NCBI RefSeq assembly: GCF_011777505.1
Contig: NZ_JAATJT010000002.1
Coordinates: 186,001 to 250,000 of the forward strand
Reading direction: 5' to 3'
Source of the DNA: Gaetbulibacter sp. S0825
Lineage (GTDB): Bacteria > Bacteroidota > Bacteroidia > Flavobacteriales > Flavobacteriaceae
DNA length: 64,000 nt
Under the pieces are notes generated by a model. The model ran no database searches. It was not told where the DNA came from and saw only the letters and a list, made by a program, of their open reading frames with translations. The stretch's first letter is position 1. Each line of letters opens with the position of its first letter. This document shows, piece after piece, positions 8,596-16,810 of this stretch. The position numbers and the translations under genes were made by a program.

Positions 8596-9174
8596 TTATC
8601 TTCTGCTTTTACGATTTTGTCTAGCTGATGTTGGACTTCCGTAATGCTGTTTTGGTATTGAAGCACGCTTCATTTGCTCTTTCATCATTTTTATTTGGTC
8701 GGCTAACATATCACGTTTATCAAGCTTTTGGGCTTCACTCAAAAGTTTTTGTGCTTCTTGCTTACGACGTTTGCTAAAGGCGATTCCTGCTAAATTTAAC
8801 TTGGCCATTGCCATATCATGATCCATGGATAATCCTAAAGACACAGCATTCTTAAAATATTTTTCAGCCTCATTCATGTTAGTTTGAGAGACCATAATCC
8901 CATTTAAATAGTTGTAATACCCTTGTTGCTTTCTTGTTAATGCAGAGTTTGGGTATTTAATTTTATCTAACCATTTTTTTGCACCATCAAAATCTTGTTT
9001 TCTTAATTTTAAAAAAGCTAATAAAATAAATTCGTTTTTAAAATATAGAAACACAAATATTGACGACAGTAACACAAACATAATTCCGTTGCCAATAAAG
9101 CCTTCTGCGAATTGGTATACAGCATAAGCAAATATTAAAAGGGCAAGAATTAACTTAATAATTTTATTGTACAT
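8596..9174 (-). CDS. Membrane-anchored TPR protein (DUF2892-like N-terminus)
   Basis: 192 residues. Two hydrophobic helices (about 6-22 and 30-50) are followed by helical repeats that fit two to three tetratricopeptide units: FDGAKKWLDKIKYPN, then NEAEKYFKNAVSLGLSMDHDMAMAKLNLA, then KRRKQEAQKLLSEAQKLDKRD. The last 25 residues are basic and low in complexity. TPR units usually make protein contacts; no catalytic function is implied. The gene starts at a TACCTTTG promoter box (9199-9206) and is divergent from rpmH. The N-terminal helices place the repeats in the cytoplasm by the positive-inside pattern, with moderate certainty. Confidence 0.75.
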   Translation of the reverse strand: MYNKIIKLILALLIFAYAVYQFAEGFIGNGIMFVLLSSIFVFLYFKNEFILLAFLKLRKQDFDGAKKWLDKIKYPNSALTRKQQGYYNYLNGIMVSQTNMNEAEKYFKNAVSLGLSMDHDMAMAKLNLAGIAFSKRRKQEAQKLLSEAQKLDKRDMLADQIKMMKEQMKRASIPKQHYGSPTSARQNRKSRR

Positions 9175-9198
9175 TTTCCTTGTTTAAATTTAAGATTG

Positions 9199-9206
9199 CA
9201 AAGGTA
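9199..9206 (-). promoter_or_regulatory. -7 box of the TPR gene promoter
   Basis: The minus strand reads TACCTTTG then CAATC, an exact TAnnTTTG match, 25 nt upstream of the start codon at 9174. Confidence 0.55.
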
Positions 9207-9240
9207 GTAAAAACAATTAAAAATATTTTTAATATTAGGC

Positions 9241-9270
9241 TTGTCAAATAAAAAAGCCTTTGTATATTTG
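9241..9270 (+). promoter_or_regulatory. Promoter of rpmH
   Basis: TTG at 9241-9243 and TATATTTG at 9263-9270 are separated by 19 nt, the optimal Bacteroidota spacing. The distance to the rpmH ATG leaves a leader of about 55 nt. Confidence 0.75.
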
Positions 9271-9332
9271 CACCCAGTTTTGAGATAGATCTCAACTTAT
9301 AAAAAGAATATTAGTTTTTAAAAAATAAGACA

Positions 9333-9494
9333 ATGCCAAAAAGAACGTTTCAACCATCAAAGAGAAAGAGAAAAAACAAGCATGGTTTTAGAGAAAGAAT
9401 GGCTTCTGCTAATGGTAGAAAAGTCCTTGCACGTAGAAGAGCAAAGGGAAGAAAGAAATTATCTGTGTCTTCTGAATTAAAGCATAAAAAATAA
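9333..9494 (+). CDS. rpmH: 50S ribosomal protein L34
   Basis: 53 residues beginning [19 protein letters not shown] and ending in a short extension VSSELKHKK, with the invariant [19 protein letters not shown] core. L34 is a small, very basic protein bound to 23S rRNA near domain III. The family is normally 44-53 residues, so this is the long Bacteroidota form. In many bacteria rpmH lies by rnpA and dnaA, but here it is between a TPR gene and carB, as in other Flavobacteriia. It has a strong promoter (9241-9270) and a terminator right after it (9521-9549). Confidence 0.97.
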   Translation: MPKRTFQPSKRKRKNKHGFRERMASANGRKVLARRRAKGRKKLSVSSELKHKK

Positions 9495-9520
9495 TGATTA
9501 ACAATTGTTAATATATTAAA

Positions 9521-9549
9521 GGTGTTACTGGTCGTAACGCCTTTTTTTA
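9521..9549 (+). terminator. Terminator of rpmH
   Basis: GGTGTTAC-TGGTC-GTAACGCC forms an 8-bp stem with one G-T pair, followed by TTTTTTT. It lies 26 nt after the rpmH stop. Confidence 0.85.
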
Positions 9550-9606
9550 TATCCTGTCGTTACCTATTTTTGAAAAATTTTAAAATAAAACAATAATAAA
9601 TTACCA

Positions 9607-12459
9607 ATGCCGAAAAGAAAAAATTTAAACTCCATTTTAATTATAGGTTCAGGACCAATTATTATTGGTCAAGCTTGCGAATTTGATTATTCTGGATCTC
9701 AAGCACTCCGTTCTCTACGTGAGGATGGAATTGAAACTGTTTTAATTAACTCTAATCCAGCAACAATCATGACAGATCCTTCCATGGCTGATCATATATA
9801 TTTGTTGCCTCTTAATACTAAGTCACTAATTAAAATCCTTAAAGAGCATCCACAAATTGATGCTGTGTTGCCAACAATGGGTGGACAAACAGCATTGAAT
9901 CTTTGTATTGAAGCCGACGAAAAAGGAATTTGGGAAGATTTCGGAGTAGAAATTATCGGTGTAGATATTGATGCCATAAACATTACTGAAGATAGAGAAC
10001 AGTTTAGAGAGTTAATGCTTAAAATAGGGATTCCTATGGCACCTCAGGCGACAGCAACGTCGTTTCTAAAAGGAAAAGAAATAGCCCAAGAATATGGTTT
10101 TCCGTTGGTTATTAGAGCTTCATTCACACTTGGAGGAGCTGGAGCATCAATAGTTTATAAAGAAGAAGATTTTGATGAATTACTAACTCGTGGTTTGGAA
10201 ATTTCTCCAATTCATGAAGTGATGATAGATAAAGCTTTAATTGGCTGGAAAGAATATGAACTTGAGCTTCTACGTGATGCAAATGATAATGTTGTTATTA
10301 TTTGTTCTATAGAAAATATGGATCCAATGGGTATTCATACAGGAGATTCCATTACTGTTGCGCCAGCAATGACATTAAGTGATAGAACCTACCAAAAAAT
10401 GCGTGATATGGCAATTCATATGATGCGAAGTATTGGTGATTTTGCAGGAGGATGTAATGTGCAATTTGCCGTTAGTCCAGATGAAAAAGAAGATATTATA
10501 GCTATTGAAATTAACCCTCGTGTGTCACGTTCTTCTGCGCTAGCTAGTAAAGCAACAGGATATCCAATTGCAAAAATTGCTTCAAAACTGGCTATAGGTT
10601 ATCATTTGGATGAGCTTCAAAACCAAATTACTAAATCAACGTCAGCCTTATTCGAGCCAACTTTAGATTATGTTATCGTAAAGATTCCTCGTTGGAATTT
10701 CGATAAATTTGAAGGGAGTGATAGAACTTTAGGCCTACAAATGAAGTCTGTTGGAGAAGTAATGGGAATTGGACGTTCATTTCAAGAAGCATTACATAAA
10801 GCAACACAATCTTTAGAAATAAAAAGAAATGGACTTGGTGCTGATGGTAAGGGTTATAAAGATTACGATCAAATTTTGAGTAAACTAAAGTATGCAAGTT
10901 GGGATCGTGTATTTGTAATTTATGATGCTATTCAAATGGGAATTCCGTTGAGTAGAATCCATGAGATTACAAAAATAGATATGTGGTTTTTGAAGCAATA
11001 TGAAGAATTATATTTTCTTGAAAAGGAGATTTCAACATTCACCATAGACACAATAGAACGCGAGTTGTTACTTGAAGCTAAACAAAAAGGTTATGGAGAC
11101 AGACAAATAGCACACATGTTAGGTTGTTTAGAGAGTCAAGTTTATAACAAACGTGATGAAATGAATGTTAATCGTGTGTATAAGTTAGTGGATACTTGTG
11201 CAGCTGAATTTGAAGCAAAAACGCCTTATTACTATTCGACTTTTGAAGGCGAAGTAGAAACTGCTGATGGTAAAAGATATTCTGATAACGAAAGTATTGT
11301 CACAGACAAGAAAAAAATTGTAGTTCTTGGATCTGGACCAAACAGAATTGGACAAGGAATTGAGTTTGATTATTGCTGTGTTCATGGTGTTTTGGCAGCT
11401 GCAGAGTGTGGATACGAAACCATAATGATTAACTGTAATCCTGAAACCGTTTCGACCGATTTTGATACTGCGGATAAACTATATTTTGAACCAGTTTTTT
11501 GGGAACATATTTACGATATTATTCGTCATGAAAAACCAGAAGGTGTCATTGTACAATTAGGAGGTCAAACTGCTTTAAAATTAGCCGAAAAATTAGATCG
11601 CTATGGCATAAAAATACTTGGTACTAGCTATCAAGCATTAGACTTAGCCGAAGACAGAGGAAGTTTTTCAACACTTTTAAAAGAACTCGATATTCCTTAC
11701 CCAGAATTTGATACAGCCGAAACAGCAGACCAAGCACTTGCTGTTGCAGATAAACTAGATTTTCCAATTTTGGTTCGTCCTTCTTATGTGTTGGGAGGTC
11801 AAGGCATGAAAATTGTAATCAACAAGAAAGAGCTTGAGAAACACGTGGTTGATTTACTACGTAAAATACCAAACAACAAATTGTTGTTAGACCATTATTT
11901 AGATGGAGCTATTGAGGCTGAAGCTGATGCTATTTGTGATGGAGAAAATGTTTATATCATTGGTATCATGGAACATATAGAGCCATGTGGTATTCACTCT
12001 GGAGATAGTAATGCGACATTACCACCTTTTAATTTAGGAGATTTGGTAATGCAACAAATTAAGGATCATACAAAAAGAATTGCATTAGCACTAAATACTG
12101 TTGGCTTAATCAATATTCAATTTGCTATAAAAGATGACAAGGTTTACATAATTGAAGCTAATCCAAGAGCGTCTAGAACAGTTCCTTTTATTGCAAAAGC
12201 TTATGGAGAGCCTTATGTAAATTACGCTACTAAGGTCATGTTAAGGGAAAAGAAGGTAACCGATTTCGATTTCAAACCGCATTTAGAAGGTTATGCTATC
12301 AAGCAACCTGTATTTTCATTTAATAAGTTTCCTAATGTTAACAAACAACTTGGACCAGAAATGAAGAGTACAGGAGAAAGTATTTTATTTATAGACAGTT
12401 TGAAGGATGATGAGTTTTACGACTTATACTCGAGACGCAAAATGTATTTAAGTAAGTAA
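9607..12459 (+). CDS. carB: Carbamoyl-phosphate synthase large subunit, lacking the allosteric domain
   Basis: 950 residues against about 1070 in E. coli. Two tandem ATP-grasp halves are intact: IIGSGPIIIGQACEFDYSG at the N-terminus with GGAGASIVYKEEDF, and a second copy from about 573 (VVLGSGPNRIGQGIEFDYCC, GGQGMKIVI). The first half makes carboxyphosphate, the second phosphorylates carbamate; ammonia comes from CarA. The protein stops just after LGPEMKSTGESI, where the MGS-like domain would begin, so the site for UMP and ornithine control in E. coli is absent. I recall flavobacterial CarB as commonly this short, so it is probably lineage-normal rather than truncated. carA is not in the window. 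Confidence 0.96.
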   Translation: MPKRKNLNSILIIGSGPIIIGQACEFDYSGSQALRSLREDGIETVLINSNPATIMTDPSMADHIYLLPLNTKSLIKILKEHPQIDAVLPTMGGQTALNLCIEADEKGIWEDFGVEIIGVDIDAINITEDREQFRELMLKIGIPMAPQATATSFLKGKEIAQEYGFPLVIRASFTLGGAGASIVYKEEDFDELLTRGLEISPIHEVMIDKALIGWKEYELELLRDANDNVVIICSIENMDPMGIHTGDSITVAPAMTLSDRTYQKMRDMAIHMMRSIGDFAGGCNVQFAVSPDEKEDIIAIEINPRVSRSSALASKATGYPIAKIASKLAIGYHLDELQNQITKSTSALFEPTLDYVIVKIPRWNFDKFEGSDRTLGLQMKSVGEVMGIGRSFQEALHKATQSLEIKRNGLGADGKGYKDYDQILSKLKYASWDRVFVIYDAIQMGIPLSRIHEITKIDMWFLKQYEELYFLEKEISTFTIDTIERELLLEAKQKGYGDRQIAHMLGCLESQVYNKRDEMNVNRVYKLVDTCAAEFEAKTPYYYSTFEGEVETADGKRYSDNESIVTDKKKIVVLGSGPNRIGQGIEFDYCCVHGVLAAAECGYETIMINCNPETVSTDFDTADKLYFEPVFWEHIYDIIRHEKPEGVIVQLGGQTALKLAEKLDRYGIKILGTSYQALDLAEDRGSFSTLLKELDIPYPEFDTAETADQALAVADKLDFPILVRPSYVLGGQGMKIVINKKELEKHVVDLLRKIPNNKLLLDHYLDGAIEAEADAICDGENVYIIGIMEHIEPCGIHSGDSNATLPPFNLGDLVMQQIKDHTKRIALALNTVGLINIQFAIKDDKVYIIEANPRASRTVPFIAKAYGEPYVNYATKVMLREKKVTDFDFKPHLEGYAIKQPVFSFNKFPNVNKQLGPEMKSTGESILFIDSLKDDEFYDLYSRRKMYLSK

Positions 12460-12537
12460 ATACTTCCTTTTACCGAATTTTTTAATGTTAATTAACTGAA
12501 ATTACTATTTTTACGTTTAATAAATCTCAAATTGACT

Positions 12538-13386
12538 ATGAAACAAAAATTACTTTTTTTATTCTTTTCAATATTAATCTCAAGCTCAGTTAGTGCGCAA
12601 ACCGTTGGGCAAGTTGATGATTTTGAAGATGGTACAGTGCAAGGATGGAGGATTGGTTTTAGTAATCCAAGTGATCCAACAAACCAAGCAACTGATGGTC
12701 CTGCAGGTGTTGATGATAATTTCTTGAGATATACTTCAAATGGAGGAAGTAATCAAGGCTCAAAGATGATAATTTTAAATACTGAAAGTAGATGGTCTGG
12801 TAATTTTACAAGTGCTGGAATCGTAAGAATCAAAATGGATGTAAGGGTGTCTACAGCTGATTTGGATTTAAGAGTAGCATTAACAGGTTCTGGTGGACGA
12901 ATAAGTACCACAAATGCTGTAACTGTAACTGCAGGTTCTGGATGGACCTCAGTAATAATCCCTATTGAAGCTGCAGATATGGAAACTGTGCCTGGTGGCT
13001 CTAGTGTTTCAGGAACATTAGCAAATGTTACTGAAATGAGAATATTAAGTAGCCCAAGCCCTTCATGGCAAGGAGAAACTATAGCTGCGACGTTAGACAT
13101 TGATAATATTGAAGCAGCTACTTTCCTTAACACAAGAGAAAGTAAATTAACTAATGCTTTTACTATATCACCAAATCCAGGAAGAGATAGATTGAACTTA
13201 AAACTATCTAAGCTTAATAATAATACAACTGTCGAAGTTTTTGACGTATTGGGTAAAAAGATTTATGCAGATAAAGTAAATGCAATTACTAAAACTGTAA
13301 ATGTATCTCAATGGAATAATGGCGTGTATTTAGTAAGATTAACAACAGATGCTGGCACACAAACTAAACGTTTTGTAAAACAATAG
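12538..13386 (+). CDS. Secreted protein with T9SS type A sorting tail
   Basis: 282 residues from the ATG at 12538 (an in-frame TTG two codons upstream is unlikely). Signal peptide MKQKLLFLFFSILISSSVSA, then Gln21. The body (about 27-195) begins DDFEDGTVQGWRIG and looks like a beta-sandwich of the carbohydrate-binding-like type seen in Bacteroidota surface proteins, but no known family is certain. Residues about 205-282 are a Por_Secre_tail: ISPNPGRDRLNLKLS, VFDVLGKKIY, WNNGVYLVRL. This directs type IX export and attachment or release at the cell surface. Its tail and terminator are nearly identical in DNA to those of the next gene. Confidence 0.8.
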   Translation: MKQKLLFLFFSILISSSVSAQTVGQVDDFEDGTVQGWRIGFSNPSDPTNQATDGPAGVDDNFLRYTSNGGSNQGSKMIILNTESRWSGNFTSAGIVRIKMDVRVSTADLDLRVALTGSGGRISTTNAVTVTAGSGWTSVIIPIEAADMETVPGGSSVSGTLANVTEMRILSSPSPSWQGETIAATLDIDNIEAATFLNTRESKLTNAFTISPNPGRDRLNLKLSKLNNNTTVEVFDVLGKKIYADKVNAITKTVNVSQWNNGVYLVRLTTDAGTQTKRFVKQ

Positions 13387-13439
13387 TTTACTTTAATATA
13401 TAATTTTACAAACCATCAGTTTTACTGGTGGTTTTTTTA
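13177..13439 (+). repeat. Direct repeat copy 1: T9SS tail and terminator
   Basis: The stretch from CCAGGAAGAG through the stop codon and on through the terminator matches 13891-14153 at a constant offset of 714 bases up to the stop codon, with only scattered, mostly synonymous differences. The upstream halves of the two genes are unrelated. Confidence 0.85.
13411..13439 (+). terminator. Terminator after the first T9SS gene
   Basis: AACCATCAGT-TTT-ACTGGTGGTT forms a 10-bp stem with one G-T pair, followed by TTTTTT. An almost identical hairpin follows the next gene. Confidence 0.85.
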
Positions 13440-13509
13440 TTACATTGTTTTCTAAAAGTTTTTATAATCAGAATATTAAATTGTTTTTTATTATCTTTAA
13501 AAAAAGATT

Positions 13510-14100
13510 ATGAAAACAAAACTACTTCTAATATTTTTATTTACTATTTATTTAGCACAAGGGCAAACAACCCACAATCTTAATTGGGAACGTTTTGCAA
13601 ATGGCTCAGAAATGGATATTACCATTGACATTGGAGATACAGTGCTTTGGACGTGGACAGATGCTTTTCCTCATACAGTTGAGAATTCAGTAGGTAACTC
13701 AGTTGAAACATTTAATAGTGGTACTCTTAGTGGAATTGGCCAAACTTTTTCTTACACGTTTACTGTTGAAGGAGTAAACGATTACCTCTGTGGTATTCAT
13801 GGTGCAGGAAATATGTCGGGTACTATTACAGTAGTTGATAATCTTGGTTTAGAGGATTTCGAAGAAAATAGTTTTGCAATTTCTCCTAATCCAGGAAGAG
13901 ATAAACTAAATTTAAAACTATCTAAGCTTAATAATAATACAACTATCGAAGTTTTTGATGTGTTAGGTAAAAAGATATATGCAGATAAAATAAATACAAT
14001 TACTAAAACTGTAAATGTATCTCAATGGAATAATGGTGTGTATTTAGTAAGATTAACAACAGATGCTGGCACACAAACTAAACGTTTTGTAAAGCAATAG
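13510..14100 (+). CDS. Cupredoxin (plastocyanin-like) domain protein with T9SS type A sorting tail
   Basis: 196 residues. Signal peptide (MKTKLLLIFLFTIYLAQG), then a single cupredoxin fold (about 20-110), then a Por_Secre_tail (about 120-196). A full type 1 copper set is visible: His55 in FPHTVEN, and Cys94-x2-His97-x4-Met102 in CGIHGAGNM, the plastocyanin spacing. It should therefore bind one copper and could carry electrons, but at the cell surface or outside the cell because the tail targets type IX export. No partner redox gene is adjacent. The gene may have arisen by joining a cupredoxin to a copy of the neighbouring tail. Confidence 0.88.
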   Translation: MKTKLLLIFLFTIYLAQGQTTHNLNWERFANGSEMDITIDIGDTVLWTWTDAFPHTVENSVGNSVETFNSGTLSGIGQTFSYTFTVEGVNDYLCGIHGAGNMSGTITVVDNLGLEDFEENSFAISPNPGRDKLNLKLSKLNNNTTIEVFDVLGKKIYADKINTITKTVNVSQWNNGVYLVRLTTDAGTQTKRFVKQ

Positions 14101-14153
14101 TTTTACTTTAATATAAAATTTCATAAACCATCAGTTTTACTGGTGGTTTTTTT
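13891..14153 (+). repeat. Direct repeat copy 2: T9SS tail and terminator
   Basis: This is the second copy of the repeat at 13177-13439. It covers the last 70 codons of the cupredoxin gene plus the following non-coding hairpin. There is no indel between the copies within the coding part. Confidence 0.85.
14126..14153 (+). terminator. Terminator after the cupredoxin gene
   Basis: It has the same AACCATCAGT-TTT-ACTGGTGGTT stem and T run as the hairpin after the first T9SS gene. It reaches the stop codon of the converging DUF3307 gene at 14152. Confidence 0.85.
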
Positions 14154-14856
14154 ATACAAGAGCATTAAAAATTAATCCAATAGTAATGGCAATTCCAAAA
14201 CTTATAAGTGTGCCAATTAGAACATATTCGGTGAGTTTTCGTTGTTTACTTTCTTTTAAATTACCAAAACTAAAAACCGATTTTGCTGTAATTAAAAACC
14301 CCACAGCCTCCCATTGATTAATTATTATAAAGATAAATACTAATAGACGTTCTAAAACACCTATATAAACCCCAGCATTTTTAAACGATCCATTTTTAGT
14401 TACAATTTGGCTAACATCCCATTTACTTAAAAAAACATCTATAATTAATGATGCTGGTTTAGTTAAAAATACTAGAGACGTTATTAACAGTATATTTTGT
14501 TCAGAAAATATGCTATTAAAATCTAAGTTAGCTTTGGTGTAAATAAAATAAGTGACAACAATAACCAAGACATGTAAAATTTGGTCCATAAAGAAAAATA
14601 AGCGTTTGTTTTTCTTATTTTGAAAAATAAGTTTAATTGTATCTATTATAAAATGTAAAAAACCAATAACTAGAATGATTGGCCAAAGTGACATATCCCA
14701 GAGTATCAAAAATAACAATGCAAAATGTATAGCGATATGAAGGTATAACTTTAAGGATTTTAGTTTTTTCTTTTCTTTTTCTTTCACCCATTTTTTAGGC
14801 TGTAAAAAGAAATCTCCAATAAGGTGTGCCAGTAAAAGTTTAATAAGTAACATCAT
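14152..14856 (-). CDS. DUF3307 multi-pass membrane protein
   Basis: 234 residues with about six to seven hydrophobic helices. The start LLAHLIGDFFLQPKKWVKEKE is the DUF3307 signature, with its HLIGDFFLQP motif, and a GFLHFIIDTIKLI segment follows in the second third. Its function is unknown. Its start codon overlaps the stop of the SatD gene by 4 nt (ATGA), so the two are translationally coupled; the same pairing is found in other phyla to my knowledge. This close linkage argues that the membrane protein works with, or is controlled by, SatD. Confidence 0.85.
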   Translation of the reverse strand: MMLLIKLLLAHLIGDFFLQPKKWVKEKEKKKLKSLKLYLHIAIHFALLFLILWDMSLWPIILVIGFLHFIIDTIKLIFQNKKNKRLFFFMDQILHVLVIVVTYFIYTKANLDFNSIFSEQNILLITSLVFLTKPASLIIDVFLSKWDVSQIVTKNGSFKNAGVYIGVLERLLVFIFIIINQWEAVGFLITAKSVFSFGNLKESKQRKLTEYVLIGTLISFGIAITIGLIFNALV

Positions 14857-15467
14857 AATTGACTTATTTTATGTTTGAATATTTTGTCTAACTCTAATAG
14901 ATGCTCTAAACCAGCACGTTTTTGGCGTTTGCTAATAGCTCCTTGTTTTGTTCCTAGTATGGTAGCTAATTCATGCTGTAAAGCATTTGGTTTTTCTATG
15001 CTTAGTTTTACTATTTCTGCCGAATTTACCGTCCAGTTATCCATGAAGGTTAATGCCAATTTAAAATAAAGATTGAGCTCTTCATTTAACTTAGAATTCT
15101 TTGTTTTTATAAGTAAATTTTGTCTATATTTTTTTAAAACTTCTAAGGTTTCTCCCGAAAAGATAAAGGCTTCTCCATTAGATTCACTTACCATTTTGCC
15201 TTGGTAAGTTTTATTGCCAAGACCTATTGCAAGTCTTACGTCTAATCCTTTAATCGTTTTTACATATGCTTTTATGTAGACTGCACTTATAAAACTTTTA
15301 TAAATATCAGTTATTTCAATTTGAAAACTGTCACCACGATATATTACCCAAAAAGCGTTGTTATCATTTAAGTTTGGTAATGCTTTTTTGAGTAATTTAA
15401 TCCATATTTCAGGATTGCTCTGAGCTTTAGATTTAATAATATCTCCTGTAATAACACTAGTTATCAT
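14853..15467 (-). CDS. SatD family protein with C-terminal helix-turn-helix
   Basis: 204 residues. It starts MITSVITGDIIKSK and has YRGDSFQIEI at 43-52, then DVRLAIGLGNKTYQG, in the order expected of SatD. The last 40 residues (ELATILGTKQGAISKRQKRAGLE) look like a helix-turn-helix that could bind DNA. The N-terminal motif order (acidic residue at the end of strand 1, Asp in a hairpin about 37 residues later) resembles nucleotidyl cyclase/GGDEF folds, though this is only inference. SatD was first named in a streptococcal acid-tolerance operon; its biochemical role is not known to me. It is coupled to DUF3307 by a 4-nt overlap. Confidence 0.8.
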   Translation of the reverse strand: MITSVITGDIIKSKAQSNPEIWIKLLKKALPNLNDNNAFWVIYRGDSFQIEITDIYKSFISAVYIKAYVKTIKGLDVRLAIGLGNKTYQGKMVSESNGEAFIFSGETLEVLKKYRQNLLIKTKNSKLNEELNLYFKLALTFMDNWTVNSAEIVKLSIEKPNALQHELATILGTKQGAISKRQKRAGLEHLLELDKIFKHKISQL

Positions 15468-15485
15468 ATATCAAATTTAAAAAGA

Positions 15486-16802
15486 TCAATTATCTTCAGC
15501 GCGTTTAATGATAGCTTCAGGAAGTGATTTTTTAGCTTTAGCGCCTAATTTTTTAAGTTTTTCAACACTAGTAATTAGGTTGCCTCGACCTTCAACGAGC
15601 TTATTCATTGCAGAAGAGTAGTCTTTTTTTGCATCATCAATCTTTTTACCTACACCTGTTAAATCGCTAACTAAACCTTCAAATTTATCATACAGTGCTC
15701 CAGCTTGTCGTGCAATTTCAATAGCGTTACGTTGCTGTTTTTCATTGTTCCACATGGTATCAATGGTACGTAGTGTTGCTAAAAGGGTAGAAGGCGTAAC
15801 AATAACAATGTTCTTTTCAAATGCTTTGTTATATAATGAGTTATCGTCATTTATAGCTATGGCAAAAGCTGGTTCTATAGGAATAAACATGAGCACAAAG
15901 TCTGGAGATTCAATGTCATATAAATCTTCATATTTCTTGTTAGATAACTGGTCTACGTGTTTTCTAATAGAATTCACGTGCGCTTTTAAAAATTGTGGTC
16001 TATCATCTTCGTCAGCATTTACATAACGCTCATAATCGGTTAATGATACTTTCGAGTCAATAATCATTTTTTTATTATCTGGTAAATGTAATACCACATC
16101 AGGTAGTACTCTTGAGCCTTCTGCAGTTGCAAAACTTTGTTGTACAAAATATTCTCTGTCTTTTTCTAACCCAGATTTTTCTAATACACGTTCCAATACT
16201 AATTCGCCCCAATTACCTTGCATCTTACTGTCGCCTTTTAATGCTCTGGTAAGGTTTGTAGCCTCTTTGGTCATTTGTTGGTTCAAATCTTTTAAACCTA
16301 ATAACTGTTCTTTTAAAGCTGAATGCATTGAAATACTTTCTTTTTGTGTATCCTCAACTTTTTTCTCAAATACTTGAATTTTTTCTTGAAGCGGATTCAA
16401 AATTTGCTTGATATTTTCTTTATTCTGAAGTGTAAATTTTTCAGATTTTTCATCTAAAATTTTTGTAGCAAGTAGTTCAAAATCTTTTCGAAGTTGTTCT
16501 TGCTGTTTAGCAAGTTCTTCATCTCTTTTTAAATTTTGCTGCTGGAGATTTTCGTATTCGGTATTTTTTCTGGTTAATTCAGAATTTAAAAATTCTTTTT
16601 CTCGTCTTATCTCTTCTCGTTCGTTTTCAATTTTGCCTAAGTTTTGCTTAAGTTCCTCAATAGTTGAACTCATTTGGTTTTGACGTTCGTTTGAAGCGCT
16701 TTGGTCACTTTTACTTTTTAGTTTATTTATGAGCATACCAACGTAAGCACCAATAGCTAATGAGAGAAGGATAGAAATTATTAAGAGAAGGCTTTCGTTC
16801 AT
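15486..16802 (-). CDS. rmuC: DNA recombination protein RmuC
   Basis: 438 residues. One N-terminal membrane helix (about 4-24) is followed by a long coiled coil (about 30-175) rich in Glu, Lys and Gln. The RmuC nuclease-like core then runs from about 190 to 390, with GNWGELVLERVLEKSGL and VVLHLPDNKKMIIDSKVSLTDYERY, where the DSK of the PD-(D/E)xK fold is visible. RmuC limits inversions at short inverted repeats in E. coli and is thought to be a nuclease. It lies 18 nt before the SatD gene on the same strand, which makes an operon rmuC-satD-DUF3307 possible. Confidence 0.92.
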   Translation of the reverse strand: MNESLLLIISILLSLAIGAYVGMLINKLKSKSDQSASNERQNQMSSTIEELKQNLGKIENEREEIRREKEFLNSELTRKNTEYENLQQQNLKRDEELAKQQEQLRKDFELLATKILDEKSEKFTLQNKENIKQILNPLQEKIQVFEKKVEDTQKESISMHSALKEQLLGLKDLNQQMTKEATNLTRALKGDSKMQGNWGELVLERVLEKSGLEKDREYFVQQSFATAEGSRVLPDVVLHLPDNKKMIIDSKVSLTDYERYVNADEDDRPQFLKAHVNSIRKHVDQLSNKKYEDLYDIESPDFVLMFIPIEPAFAIAINDDNSLYNKAFEKNIVIVTPSTLLATLRTIDTMWNNEKQQRNAIEIARQAGALYDKFEGLVSDLTGVGKKIDDAKKDYSSAMNKLVEGRGNLITSVEKLKKLGAKAKKSLPEAIIKRAEDN

Positions 16803-16810
16803 TTTTAAAT

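Noticed and set aside
12753-13133. 126-residue minus-strand frame inside the first T9SS gene
   Set aside because: It is an antisense shadow of a strongly supported gene with a signal peptide and tail.
13177-14153. Insertion sequence or transposon as cause of the repeated T9SS tails
   Set aside because: There is no transposase, no terminal inverted repeat and no target duplication; the repeat limits match coding tail plus terminator.
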